From UBA5448 sp045536965 (GTDB lineage Bacteria > Bacillota > Clostridia > Oscillospirales > SIG627), in assembly GCA_045536965.1 (NCBI GenBank), contig JAZSON010000019.1:1-64000 (forward strand): a stretch of DNA of 64,000 bases. The letters are read 5' to 3'. This document shows, piece after piece, positions 52,001 through 59,652 of this stretch. The translations under genes were made by a program, and so were the position numbers. The notes beneath the pieces were generated by a model. It had not been told where the DNA came from, ran no database searches, and was given only the letters and a program-made list of their open reading frames with translations. Within the stretch, counting starts at the first letter, position 1. Every line of letters begins with the position of its first letter.

Positions 52001-53170
52001 ACCGCCTTCTTCGGGAGGATCTGCACGGTGTTCATTGCGGTTGTCATAGCCGGGAAGTGCACTCTCGGTGATGGCATACTCATAACCGTCATACGCATTG
52101 ACTGTTTTATTACCAGTGCAAGCGGTCGAGGCATCGCCTGTACCACCTGTTACCGAACTGAGTCCAAGTTCTCCCCCCGACAAGTTGAGGGTGTAGTTGG
52201 CAGTTGAAATAGAATTGGAGCCGTTTTCTGCAAAAGCACCTAAATAAAATTCATCAATCGTACCACCCGAAATATTGATTTCACGATTACCGATGGCGCC
52301 CTGCACCTTGCCTGCCACATACATTTCACCAATATAACCGCCGGTAATATTCAAAACGGCACTTTCGGTTTTGGCGCAGCCGATGAAAGTATATACCTGC
52401 GCATTGGAGCCAATGTTGACAACGGTGGAAGAACCGGAAGATTCTGCGGTTGCCATATCCATTACAACCGTGCTGAATGTACCGCCGTTCAAGTGCAAGG
52501 TGTTACTGAGTTTGGAAAATTCAAGATTAAAATTCGCAGCATTCACACCGCTCGTTTCAAAGTCATCTTCAAAAGTAACGGTCGTAGCATTGACACATTT
52601 GAGGGTGATTTTATCGTACACAGCATCGATGCGGATGTTATCAAAAATGAGTTCGCTTTTGATATTGACAATCAAATGGGCTTCTTTCAATTGAGTAATG
52701 TTGTTACTTGCGAGAAGCGCGGGATCTGCCAAATCGGTGGGAGATTCAACCTTTTGGGTCAAATTACCACCCGTTCCGCGAATGATCACGGGGAATGACA
52801 ACGCAGGGAGCTGCAACATATTGGTCATCTTTTTGCCGCCTGACATGCTGGCAAAACTCTGCAAAAAATATCTCGCAGAGCCGCCAAGTTCTGCTTTAGC
52901 GCGCACAGTTTCAGCAAGAGGTGTATCTCCTGCAACCAAAATGACCGCTTCATCCACTCCGCTCACCGTGGAAAGATAATAAAACGCAGTATTCAGATTC
53001 AAAAACGGTTTTTCAGCCGATCCGTCGCTATCGTCGCCGGTATACTGACCGTTGACGTAGACAGTTTTCACAACAAGTTCCTCTGCAGCAACGATCAAAC
53101 TCACAAGCGATGCGGGCACGAGGGACACCAGCATAAGAAGTGATAAAACGAGTGCTAAAAATCTTTTCAT
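49034..53170 (-). CDS. Giant beta-helix surface protein with C-terminal anchor (copy A)
   Basis: A 1378-residue secreted protein. Residues 1-31 form a signal peptide (KRFLALVLSLLMLVSLVPASL). Four module starts of the 'YVxxx-G-D-x-D-G-x-xKPFxxLxxA' kind (about residues 37, 398, 717, 997) are typical first strands of right-handed beta-helix (pectin-lyase-like) domains. Between them are many GG(x)4-6 repeats such as FGGTFSYV and VVGGRIGRVNGGSV. The C-terminus has VATGDSG, a hydrophobic span and a basic tail (KRHKRQRV), resembling a sortase signal but without LPxTG. Start 53170 has GGAGG 6 bases upstream; ATG 53176 abuts it. A second copy lies at 54115-58179. Confidence 0.85.
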   Translation of the reverse strand: MKRFLALVLSLLMLVSLVPASLVSLIVAAEELVVKTVYVNGQYTGDDSDGSAEKPFLNLNTAFYYLSTVSGVDEAVILVAGDTPLAETVRAKAELGGSARYFLQSFASMSGGKKMTNMLQLPALSFPVIIRGTGGNLTQKVESPTDLADPALLASNNITQLKEAHLIVNIKSELIFDNIRIDAVYDKITLKCVNATTVTFEDDFETSGVNAANFNLEFSKLSNTLHLNGGTFSTVVMDMATAESSGSSTVVNIGSNAQVYTFIGCAKTESAVLNITGGYIGEMYVAGKVQGAIGNREINISGGTIDEFYLGAFAENGSNSISTANYTLNLSGGELGLSSVTGGTGDASTACTGNKTVNAYDGYEYAITESALPGYDNRNEHRADPPEEGGKPVILFVGEGGNDANSGLTEALRMKTFEKAVNRAISLYKRGIASSVTIQIVGTVVLDSKKTNYVSPEYSFSLKVRGGTIVTNSNSTVKHHYAGSSTGFDFIMQGPIVWQNVAFSAPNYRAIVLFAQKYHDDMTASPFDDAFEMTVDGASFSNDIVYIYGGRNADLYVKNTTVQNIMGGKNLYLTNTKVTNWFTANAPYGVGVDEVNIVLRNSITNVAFGAYKRTANKITLRLEKGSDVTGYSRASYSSGGTTNSYVEEYTVIFAGGSHSGSLEGKGDAYYRNEGSASGETTISKVIVEGNLGVKYAPKESAAIDFDSYEVIGYIENLQETVYVDPTFVGESDGTKAKPFTTMDDAFLNFNKLGEGGTIVLLADATVSTDDSAIYNTYSFDGNVTITGNKKASLIVEGEGDAVILSLNGPVEFKNITLDTVSSENDESKPELAILANGNALTMGAGCTLAAPTMLVGGAMSDEVDSTSLTVLSGSYVGIIGGGIMGTVSGNTSILLNGANVSILVGGGSIGDVGGSANIVIEKGTVENLFAGNISGGTTFSSTILLRNKNAVVTDLLSAKLLDGETNGVVTSTELAKLGASKIPADAYVLGITKIVTTTQLDVYVNGSTKITNGDGTKAKPFSSILNALDYISNYEKSASSLYSGTNIHLTGRTEMAEIRLNKLNDNVKGKVTVKVSTNATTGQVTLNSTITTPQVSKPVTVIGSSRGVLATDALTKYEMADSSVVKCDIERRTYSPSVNFIYKNVHWDNSCNRFSYYPPAGYSTYFTSTFTSTASSIYVRHAGGVGTKMNVFGGTFSYVCAGLNGYAELIVGGDATKISGHVSGAYTPSNFDILIEILGGMVSAVYGGTWTGSGTHNGNVKITVVGGRIGRVNGGSVVDSTLNGKVVVSLGGGEITGLLDGYAKTGGNVSGSRTLRYTVDYALKARSATNFTNIRMVDRVVATGDSGALIIWASVLVVTLILGSALIVLGKRHKRQRV

Positions 53171-53215
53171 TTTCATCCTCCGCGATGCTCGAGTACAAAC
53201 TTAAAATATTTTTCC

Positions 53216-53244
53216 ATTCTATCATAATTTCAAAATCAAGTCAA
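53216..53244 (-). promoter_or_regulatory. Promoter for copy A
   Basis: On the minus strand TTGACT (53239-53244) and TAGAAT (53216-53221) are 17 bases apart. Confidence 0.7.
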
Positions 53245-53287
53245 GGCGCACAAGTACATTTTCAAGAAAAACCCATATATTACAACG

Positions 53288-53315
53288 AAAAAACCGCGAT
53301 GAAATCGCGGTTTTT
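53288..53315 (-). terminator. Terminator after ribU
   Basis: AACCGCGAT/ATCGCGGTT with the loop GAA, followed on the minus strand by a T-run. It separates ribU from the copy A promoter. Confidence 0.85.
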
Positions 53316-53319
53316 CACT

Positions 53320-53868
53320 TCAATGCAAAATATAGCGGTTGATGACTTTTTGCAGAGGGAGATAAAGCAAAAGGGAGATAACGACATTCAAGCTCGCTTT
53401 AATAAGATTGAACGATCCAATATACGGCAAGAGGTCTATCACCACAGCGCGGGGGACGCCCATGTGCAAGGGTGTGATGAAAATATTCAAAACGATCATC
53501 ACTGCCGTCATGGTAAAAATGCCCGCAAGTCCCGCAATATACAAGGACCAGTTATGTTTTTTCAAGCATAAGTTTATATATCCGACCGCAAGTACCATCG
53601 AACCCGTCGCAAGAATGTGCATCAGAATTCCGATCACACCCGAAGCAGAAGATACGGTCAAACCCTGCACGATGCTGACGATCACTGTCATTACCAAGCC
53701 TACAATCGGACCGAAAAGAAAGGTGCCGAAAAGGATGGGCATATCCGCAGGATCGTATTCCAAAAAAGAGACGGCGGGGAAAATTGGGAAATGCAATAAA
53801 AATACAAGCGCAACGCCAAGGGCGGAAAGCATGGAAATGGCTGTCAGTTTTTTTGTATGGATACTCAT
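53320..53868 (-). CDS. ribU: Riboflavin ECF transporter S-component RibU
   Basis: A 182-residue membrane protein with six hydrophobic helices. MLSALGVALVFLLHFPIF and FLEYDPADMPILFGTFLFGP match RibU proteins, which bind riboflavin and FMN outside the cell for import by the ECF module. The upstream FMN riboswitch (53941-54056) fits this assignment strongly. Transcription would be cut off at the terminator 53883-53908 when FMN is plentiful. AGGAG lies about 7 bases before the ATG. Flanking genes are unrelated giant surface proteins. Confidence 0.92.
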   Translation of the reverse strand: MSIHTKKLTAISMLSALGVALVFLLHFPIFPAVSFLEYDPADMPILFGTFLFGPIVGLVMTVIVSIVQGLTVSSASGVIGILMHILATGSMVLAVGYINLCLKKHNWSLYIAGLAGIFTMTAVMIVLNIFITPLHMGVPRAVVIDLLPYIGSFNLIKASLNVVISLLLYLPLQKVINRYILH

Positions 53869-53882
53869 AATATACTCCTAAA

Positions 53883-53908
53883 AATAAAAAAACCCGCAAA
53901 AAGCGGGG
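53883..53908 (-). terminator. Riboswitch expression-platform terminator
   Basis: On the minus strand CCCGC TTTTT GCGGG is followed by seven T, just before the ribU ribosome binding site. A competing hairpin GGCTGT...ACAGCC (53918-53936 region) lies between it and the aptamer. Confidence 0.85.
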
Positions 53909-53940
53909 AAGATCATGGCTGTCAGTAAAACAGCCTGTCT

Positions 53941-54056
53941 CTCTTCTCTCATCCGGACTTTAACCGTCGGTATAGGAATTTCACCTATTCGGCGCAAATA
54001 ATGCGTTCGCGGACTGTCACCGCCGGTATGGATTTTCACCATCCCCGAAGATTCTT
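53941..54056 (-). ncRNA. FMN riboswitch (RFN element)
   Basis: The reverse complement contains the conserved RFN blocks in order: ATCTTCGGGG, GGTGAAAATCC, ACCGGCGGTGACAGTCCGCGA, GCGCCGAATAGGTGAAATTCC, ACCGACGGTTAAAGTCCGG and ATGAGAGAAGA. The terminal arms ATCTTC and GAAGA close the junction. It is followed by an antiterminator-like hairpin and a terminator ahead of ribU, so FMN binding should stop transcription. No separate promoter was found between this element and the upstream gene's stop. Confidence 0.95.
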
Positions 54057-54073
54057 TATGCAATTTAGGTAAT

Positions 54074-54101
54074 CCTGCCGGACGCAAATGCGTCCGGCAG
54101 G
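54074..54101 (-). terminator. Perfect 13-bp hairpin downstream of copy B
   Basis: CCTGCCGGACGCA (54074-54086) pairs perfectly with TGCGTCCGGCAGG (54089-54101). On the minus strand no T-run follows, so it may not act as a classical terminator. It could protect the mRNA 3' end or weaken readthrough into the FMN riboswitch. Confidence 0.45.
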
Positions 54102-54114
54102 AAAAACAGTTCAA

Positions 54115-57100
54115 TTAGTTTGCGCTGTAACGTTTTTTGCGACGGAGGAGCATCAAAGATGCAAATCCCGCAAGAGCCATCAAGAAAGCGCCGCTCCAAA
54201 TCAAGATGGAGCCGTCATCACCGGTTGCAACAATGCGATCAACCATCTTCATGGAATCGAAGTTGGTTGCGGTTCTTGCTTTAACAGCAAATTCAACCGT
54301 ATAACGGAGGGTACGTTTACCCGAAACGTGTTTTGCACCACTCTTGAAGTCGCCGTCCAACACACCGGAAACGGTACCGCCGCCGAGGTTGACGCGAACA
54401 TTACCGGCAAGGTCACCTGCCATACCGCCCGCGTACATAGTACCAACGTTACCACCAACAACAGTAATAGTAACATCGCCGTTCATACCACCCGAAGAAG
54501 GACCGCCGTAGAGCTGAGAAACAACGCCGCCGAGAATTTCAATCTTGTTGTTCAAGCCGCCGTTATAGCCAGCGAGATAACCAGTAATACGAGTTGCATC
54601 GCCACCGACAATGACTTCGCCATCGCCGTAACGGTTAGTCCAAATGTAGTTAAAGGTTCCGCCGAAGACCATCATCTTAACACCTTTTCCGCCGGGATTG
54701 ATAACGTAAAGTGCCACACCGCCAACACGGTTAAAGGTGCTGGTAAAGTAGGTGCTGTAACCGGCCGTCGGGTAAAGGTGCTGACGTGCATTGGAAATTT
54801 CCAAAGTGATGTTCTTATAAGTGATGCTTGCAGAAGGAGCGAAAGTACGGTAGTCGTTATCAAACGTATAGGTCGAGTTGTCTGCAAGGGTATATTTTGT
54901 AGCAGCTGCAGCAATCAATTTACCACTGCCTGTACCACGAATGGTCACAGGTGTAGACATTACAGGAGTGCTAACCGTGGTGTTGTTGATCTTCAAACCG
55001 GTTGTAGCGTTGGTCGACAGAGAAACTTTGAGATACTTTCTTGCCGATTCACTGAGCTTGCTGAGAAGGTTTTCGTTCAATTCGGTTGCGCCGGTTACGA
55101 TGATCTCAATGGATTCGAGGAATTTACCTGCATTTGCTTCAGCAGCATCAGCCGCAATGAAAGCATCAATCAGGTTGTTGTACGGTTTCGTCTTGGAACC
55201 GTCTGCTTGTGCATAAGGCACCTTGGTTTTACCGTTTACATAGATAGAAGTAGATGTCGAGGTGTCGCGATCAGCAAAACCTACAACGAATTCTTCTGCG
55301 GGAAGTTTAGCCGAACCAAGTTTCTTCAAAATTGTATCGCCGCCTTCGGTTACACCGGAGGTCTCGCCGTCAGAAAGCATGGTAGTAAGAAGAGTGGTGA
55401 TCTTGGCATTTTTATTTCTGACCAAAACGCCAGTGCTTTGAACAGTACCGGAAGTATAGTTCGCTGCATACAAGGTGTTGACAACACCTTTTTCGACCCA
55501 AATATAAACGCCGCCGAATACAGTGTCGTTTTCGTTGCCGCCGATCAGAAGATCAACGTTTGCGCCTTCAACAATGATTTCAATATCACCCGAAACATCG
55601 CCGGAAGCGTTACCACCGACCACTTTCTTATAGTCGCCCGAATTCAAGGTGATCTTGGAAGACTTAACAGTTCTGCCATCACGGGAACCGCCATAAACAT
55701 TCAAATCGAAATCAGCAACGGTTACACCGCTTCCGAAAACGATATCATTGCCATTGGCGTAGATGGTTGCTTCAGCGGGTGCAGAAGCATTGACTGCAAG
55801 GGTAATATTCTTAAATATAATAGAACTTTCAAATTCTTGGATGTTTTCTGCATCGCTTCCCAAGAAAAGTTTTGCTTTCTTATTGGAAGTGATGGTGACA
55901 ACACCCTCAAATGCGGGAATGCCGGAACCATTGGGAAGCTCGGTGTCTTTTAACAGAATGATCGTGCCGTCATCAGCCGAATCAATGAAGTTTTGGAAAG
56001 CATCGCTAAGATTGGTAAAGGGTTTGGCTTTGCTACCATCGCTCTCGAGGCCGGTATAAGTAGGATCTACATACACAGTCTCTTTTACATTGGGGTTGAA
56101 GTTGATTACTTCATAAGAATCAAAGTCAACACAAGCGGATTCAGCGGGAGCATATTTCAAACCGATGTTGCCATCGACAATGATCTTACTGACGCCCGTT
56201 TCACCGGTTTCAGCTTGGTTGAAGCGATAATAGTTATCGCCCTTTCCTTGCGGTTTCACAGCGGTACCGCCGGCGAAAATAACCGTCATTTCTTCGACGT
56301 AGCATTTAGCAGCTGCGCCACCGCCACCGTAAGAAGCGCGGATGTAGCTGGTGACCGAGGAGCCTTTTTCCAAACGGAGAACGGCTTTATTGGTTTCGAT
56401 AGAGTAACCACCGGGGAATACGACAGGCGTGGTGGAGTTGCGCATGGTAATGTAGGTGTCGGAGCCTGCAATGTCACCGGAGTAAAGACCTGCAATGTAT
56501 CCGGTAACCGTAGAATCTTCTACATAAATGGTTTTACCGCCTAAAAGTCTTTCGACTTTCGAGCCATTCAAAAGCTTAATATCTGCGCTGCTGCGGCCAA
56601 CCAAAACCGAATAACCGGCGGTGCTGAAAACACAGCCATCCAATGTGATCGGATAAGCGGCTTCGGGGCTGATAGGTGTATAGGAAGCGTTGACCTGTTG
56701 GCCATAGATATACACCCATGTGATGTTGGGGAAGCTCATGTCAATATCTTTGAGAATGATAGGTCCTTGGAAAATAAGGTTGAAGTTGTTGCCGCTCCAG
56801 TTATTGACAATGGAACCGCCTTTAATGGTTAGCGGGAAATCGAATTTGGGAGTTACATATCTGGTAGCAACAGACATTTCGACCTTGCCGACAACATTGA
56901 TAACCACGGACAAAGCAAGACCGCGGTTATAAACGCCGATGGCTTTGGAAATAGCCGCATCCAAAGATTCCAACTTGGTAGCAGGAGTCTTACCGTTGTT
57001 GGCATCATTGCCGCCTTCGCCTACATACACCGTATAGGAAGGAGCAGGACCCGCGGGAGGATTGGTGCGGTATTCATTGCGAACGGTCATACCGGGCAAT

Positions 57101-58179
57101 GCACTCTCATCAATCGCATACTCATAGCCTTCATAGGCGTTAACGGTTTTGCTGCCGCTGCATTCAGCACCTTCAGCACCCGTAGCGTAGAACATGTTGA
57201 TCTCGCCGCCATATAAATTCAAAATAAAATCTGCAGAAGAGGCCGCCGTACTGGACGAAGAACCGAGGTAAAGATTAGAAATAGAAGCATCGCCGCGCAG
57301 ATTAAGGACACGGGTTCCCGTAGCACCCGTTCTGTAACCGGCCATGTACATATTCATAACGACACCGGAAACGTCGTAGGTAGCCTTTTCGGTTTTACCG
57401 CAGCCATAGAAATCGTAAACAATGACGCCCGCGCCAATCTTTACGTTGGACTCGGAGCCGGAAACGGCGGTGGTGGTAGTATCCATGGTCACCGAGCTGA
57501 AGGAGCCGCCCATAAGGTTAACGGTGTTGCCGAGTTTCTGTAAAGTAATGGTGAAGTTTTCTTTGTTGACACCATTGATCTTGACATCATCTTCAAAAGT
57601 CAAAGATACACTCTTCGAGCAAGTGAAAGAAATATTGTCAGCATAAGCATCAATTTCGATGTTATCAAAGGAAAGATCGCTCTTTACATAGAAAATGAGT
57701 TCCAGACCCACCAACTTATCAGGGTTAGAGGTGGAAGGATCGGCAATATCCTTAACCGATTCATAGCTTTGGGTCAACTTACCGCCCGCGCCACGAATGG
57801 TTACAGGGAAAGAAAGCTCTTCGGATTTAAACTGCACTTTCAAATGATTACCGCCGCTACCTGCAACGATGGCAACAGTCGATTGGTACAGCTTGTTTTG
57901 AGCGCGCGACTTGATCGTTTCGACCAAGGGGGTGTCGCCCGAAACCAAAATAACCGCTTCATCGGGAGCAGTAGACATATTGGCCAAATAATTATAGGCC
58001 GTATTAAAGTTTAAAAAGGGTTTTTCCTGAGAACCGTCACTGTCGGTACCGGTATAGGCACCGTTGACATAGACAGTCTCAACGACTGCTTCTTCAGCGT
58101 TTACAAACAAACCCGAAACCATCGGGATGGTTGAAAACACCATCAGCAGCGCAAGGATGAGTGCTGTTAATCTTTTCAT
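54115..58179 (-). CDS. Giant beta-helix surface protein with C-terminal anchor (copy B)
   Basis: A 1354-residue paralogue of copy A. Signal peptide MKRLTALILALLMVFSTIP; module starts near residues 32, 383, 700 and 976 (for example TVYVDPTYTGLESDG, YVGEGGNDANNG). Between them are dense GG repeats (MVFGGTFNYI, VVGGNVGTMYAGGM). Shared blocks with copy A include GYEYAIDESALPG and VYVGEGGNDAN. The tail RIVATGDDGSILIW, a hydrophobic span and LRRKKRYSAN resembles a sortase or membrane-anchor signal without LPxTG. Start 58179 has AAGGAG 9 bases upstream. Likely an adhesin or polysaccharide-binding wall protein; enzyme activity is uncertain. Confidence 0.85.
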   Translation of the reverse strand: MKRLTALILALLMVFSTIPMVSGLFVNAEEAVVETVYVNGAYTGTDSDGSQEKPFLNFNTAYNYLANMSTAPDEAVILVSGDTPLVETIKSRAQNKLYQSTVAIVAGSGGNHLKVQFKSEELSFPVTIRGAGGKLTQSYESVKDIADPSTSNPDKLVGLELIFYVKSDLSFDNIEIDAYADNISFTCSKSVSLTFEDDVKINGVNKENFTITLQKLGNTVNLMGGSFSSVTMDTTTTAVSGSESNVKIGAGVIVYDFYGCGKTEKATYDVSGVVMNMYMAGYRTGATGTRVLNLRGDASISNLYLGSSSSTAASSADFILNLYGGEINMFYATGAEGAECSGSKTVNAYEGYEYAIDESALPGMTVRNEYRTNPPAGPAPSYTVYVGEGGNDANNGKTPATKLESLDAAISKAIGVYNRGLALSVVINVVGKVEMSVATRYVTPKFDFPLTIKGGSIVNNWSGNNFNLIFQGPIILKDIDMSFPNITWVYIYGQQVNASYTPISPEAAYPITLDGCVFSTAGYSVLVGRSSADIKLLNGSKVERLLGGKTIYVEDSTVTGYIAGLYSGDIAGSDTYITMRNSTTPVVFPGGYSIETNKAVLRLEKGSSVTSYIRASYGGGGAAAKCYVEEMTVIFAGGTAVKPQGKGDNYYRFNQAETGETGVSKIIVDGNIGLKYAPAESACVDFDSYEVINFNPNVKETVYVDPTYTGLESDGSKAKPFTNLSDAFQNFIDSADDGTIILLKDTELPNGSGIPAFEGVVTITSNKKAKLFLGSDAENIQEFESSIIFKNITLAVNASAPAEATIYANGNDIVFGSGVTVADFDLNVYGGSRDGRTVKSSKITLNSGDYKKVVGGNASGDVSGDIEIIVEGANVDLLIGGNENDTVFGGVYIWVEKGVVNTLYAANYTSGTVQSTGVLVRNKNAKITTLLTTMLSDGETSGVTEGGDTILKKLGSAKLPAEEFVVGFADRDTSTSTSIYVNGKTKVPYAQADGSKTKPYNNLIDAFIAADAAEANAGKFLESIEIIVTGATELNENLLSKLSESARKYLKVSLSTNATTGLKINNTTVSTPVMSTPVTIRGTGSGKLIAAAATKYTLADNSTYTFDNDYRTFAPSASITYKNITLEISNARQHLYPTAGYSTYFTSTFNRVGGVALYVINPGGKGVKMMVFGGTFNYIWTNRYGDGEVIVGGDATRITGYLAGYNGGLNNKIEILGGVVSQLYGGPSSGGMNGDVTITVVGGNVGTMYAGGMAGDLAGNVRVNLGGGTVSGVLDGDFKSGAKHVSGKRTLRYTVEFAVKARTATNFDSMKMVDRIVATGDDGSILIWSGAFLMALAGFASLMLLRRKKRYSAN

Positions 58180-58259
58180 TTCTAATTTCTCCTTCAGTCT
58201 TAGCCTCTTTGCAATACTATATTCCACAATTACACATATGGATACTATTGCACATTGCT

Positions 58260-58288
58260 ATTTTAACATGAGCAGAGCAAATTGTCAA
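58260..58288 (-). promoter_or_regulatory. Promoter for copy B
   Basis: On the minus strand TTGACA (58283-58288) and TAAAAT (58260-58265) are 17 bases apart, leaving a leader of about 75 bases. Confidence 0.8.
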
Positions 58289-58361
58289 GATTCAATCTGC
58301 ACATTGGAAATAATTTTTTGGTCAAATGTAAAATTTCAGCACTTATTTTTAAGCAATATAT

Positions 58362-58392
58362 ACAAAAGCACCCCCGAAAAACGGGGGTGCTT
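58362..58392 (-). terminator. Terminator of the str operon, after tuf
   Basis: AAGCACCCCCG (58366-58376) pairs with CGGGGGTGCTT (58382-58392); on the minus strand it runs into TTTTG. Confidence 0.85.
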
Positions 58393-58410
58393 GAGAACAG
58401 AAAACTGTTA

Positions 58411-59616
58411 TTAAGCGTTGATTTCGATAACAACACCGGAACCGACGGTTCTGCCGCCTTCGCGAATAGCGAAACGGAGACCTTTTTCGATAGCGATGGG
58501 GGTGATGAGTTCAACGATCATATCAACGTTGTCGCCCGGTTTGCACATTTCAACGCCATCGGGAAGGGTGATAACACCGGTAACGTCAGTGGTTCTGAAA
58601 TAGAACTGGGGACGATAGTTGTTGAAGAAGGGTTTGTGACGGCCGCCTTCTTTTTCGGTCAAAACGTAAACCTGACCAACAAACTTGGTGTGGGGGTTGA
58701 TGGAGCCGGGTTTTGCAAGAACCTGACCTCTTTCGATACCGTTTTTAGCGATACCGCGGAGCAGACAACCGATGTTGTCGCCGGCCTGAGCTTCGGTCAT
58801 TTCTTTTCTGAACATTTCGATACCGGTAATGGTGGTCTTCTTGATTTCGTCTTCCAAACCAACGATATCAACTTCTTCGTACATCTTGATGGTACCTCTC
58901 TCTACTCTACCGGTAGCAACAGTGCCACGTCCGGGGATAGAGAAGACGTCTTCAACGGGCATCAAGAAGGGAAGGTCGGATTGACGATCGGGGGTGGGGA
59001 TGAATTCGTCAACAGCGTTCATCAGTTCAACGATGGAAGCATACTCGGGAGCGTTCACATCGGTGCTAGAGCATTCGAGAGCAGAACGGGCAGAACCGCG
59101 AATGATGGGGGTGTCATCGCCGGGGAAGTCGTACTGGGAAAGAAGGTCACGAATGTCCATTTCAACCAGTTCGAGAAGTTCTTCGTCATCAACGAGGTCG
59201 CATTTGTTCATATAAACAACGATCGAGGGAACGCCAACCTGACGAGCGAGCAGGATGTGCTCACGGGTCTGCTGCATGGGACCGTCGGAAGCGGCAACAA
59301 CAAGGATAGCACCGTCCATCTGAGCGGCACCGGTGATCATGTTTTTAACATAGTCAGCGTGGCCCGGGCAGTCAACGTGAGCATAGTGTCTTGCTTCGGT
59401 CTGATATTCAACGTGACGGGTGTTGATTGTGATACCTCTGGCTCTTTCTTCAGGAGCGTTATCGATTTGGTCGTATGCCAAGAATTCGATATTGTTGTCT
59501 CTCAAAGCCAAGGTTTTGGTGATTGCAGCGGTCAAAGTGGTCTTACCATGGTCAACGTGACCGATGGTACCGATATTGACGTGGGGTTTGCTTCTTTCAA
59601 ATTTTGCCTTTGCCAT
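58411..59616 (-). CDS. tuf: Elongation factor Tu
   Basis: Delivers aminoacyl-tRNA to the ribosome as a GTPase. The 401-residue protein has GTIGHVDHGKTTLTAAIT (G1), RGITI (G2), DCPGHADYVKNM (G3), MNKCDLVDD (G4) and GSARSALE (G5 region, usually SAL). Beta-barrel domains 2 and 3 follow, ending GRTVGSGVVIEINA. Near-perfect conservation. Last gene of the rpsL-rpsG-fusA-tuf operon; 36 bases separate it from fusA. Confidence 0.98.
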   Translation of the reverse strand: MAKAKFERSKPHVNIGTIGHVDHGKTTLTAAITKTLALRDNNIEFLAYDQIDNAPEERARGITINTRHVEYQTEARHYAHVDCPGHADYVKNMITGAAQMDGAILVVAASDGPMQQTREHILLARQVGVPSIVVYMNKCDLVDDEELLELVEMDIRDLLSQYDFPGDDTPIIRGSARSALECSSTDVNAPEYASIVELMNAVDEFIPTPDRQSDLPFLMPVEDVFSIPGRGTVATGRVERGTIKMYEEVDIVGLEDEIKKTTITGIEMFRKEMTEAQAGDNIGCLLRGIAKNGIERGQVLAKPGSINPHTKFVGQVYVLTEKEGGRHKPFFNNYRPQFYFRTTDVTGVITLPDGVEMCKPGDNVDMIVELITPIAIEKGLRFAIREGGRTVGSGVVIEINA

Positions 59617-59652
59617 TGTAATTTCCTCCTTAAAACTTGTTTTGTGTTAAAT

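Noticed and set aside
54088..55953. Long open frame (621 codons) on the plus strand
   Set aside because: It is antisense to the giant surface protein copy B, with no promoter or ribosome binding site.
49034..58179. Classical LPxTG sortase substrates
   Set aside because: The C-termini read VATGD; no LPxTG or NPxTG was found, and no sortase gene is in the window.
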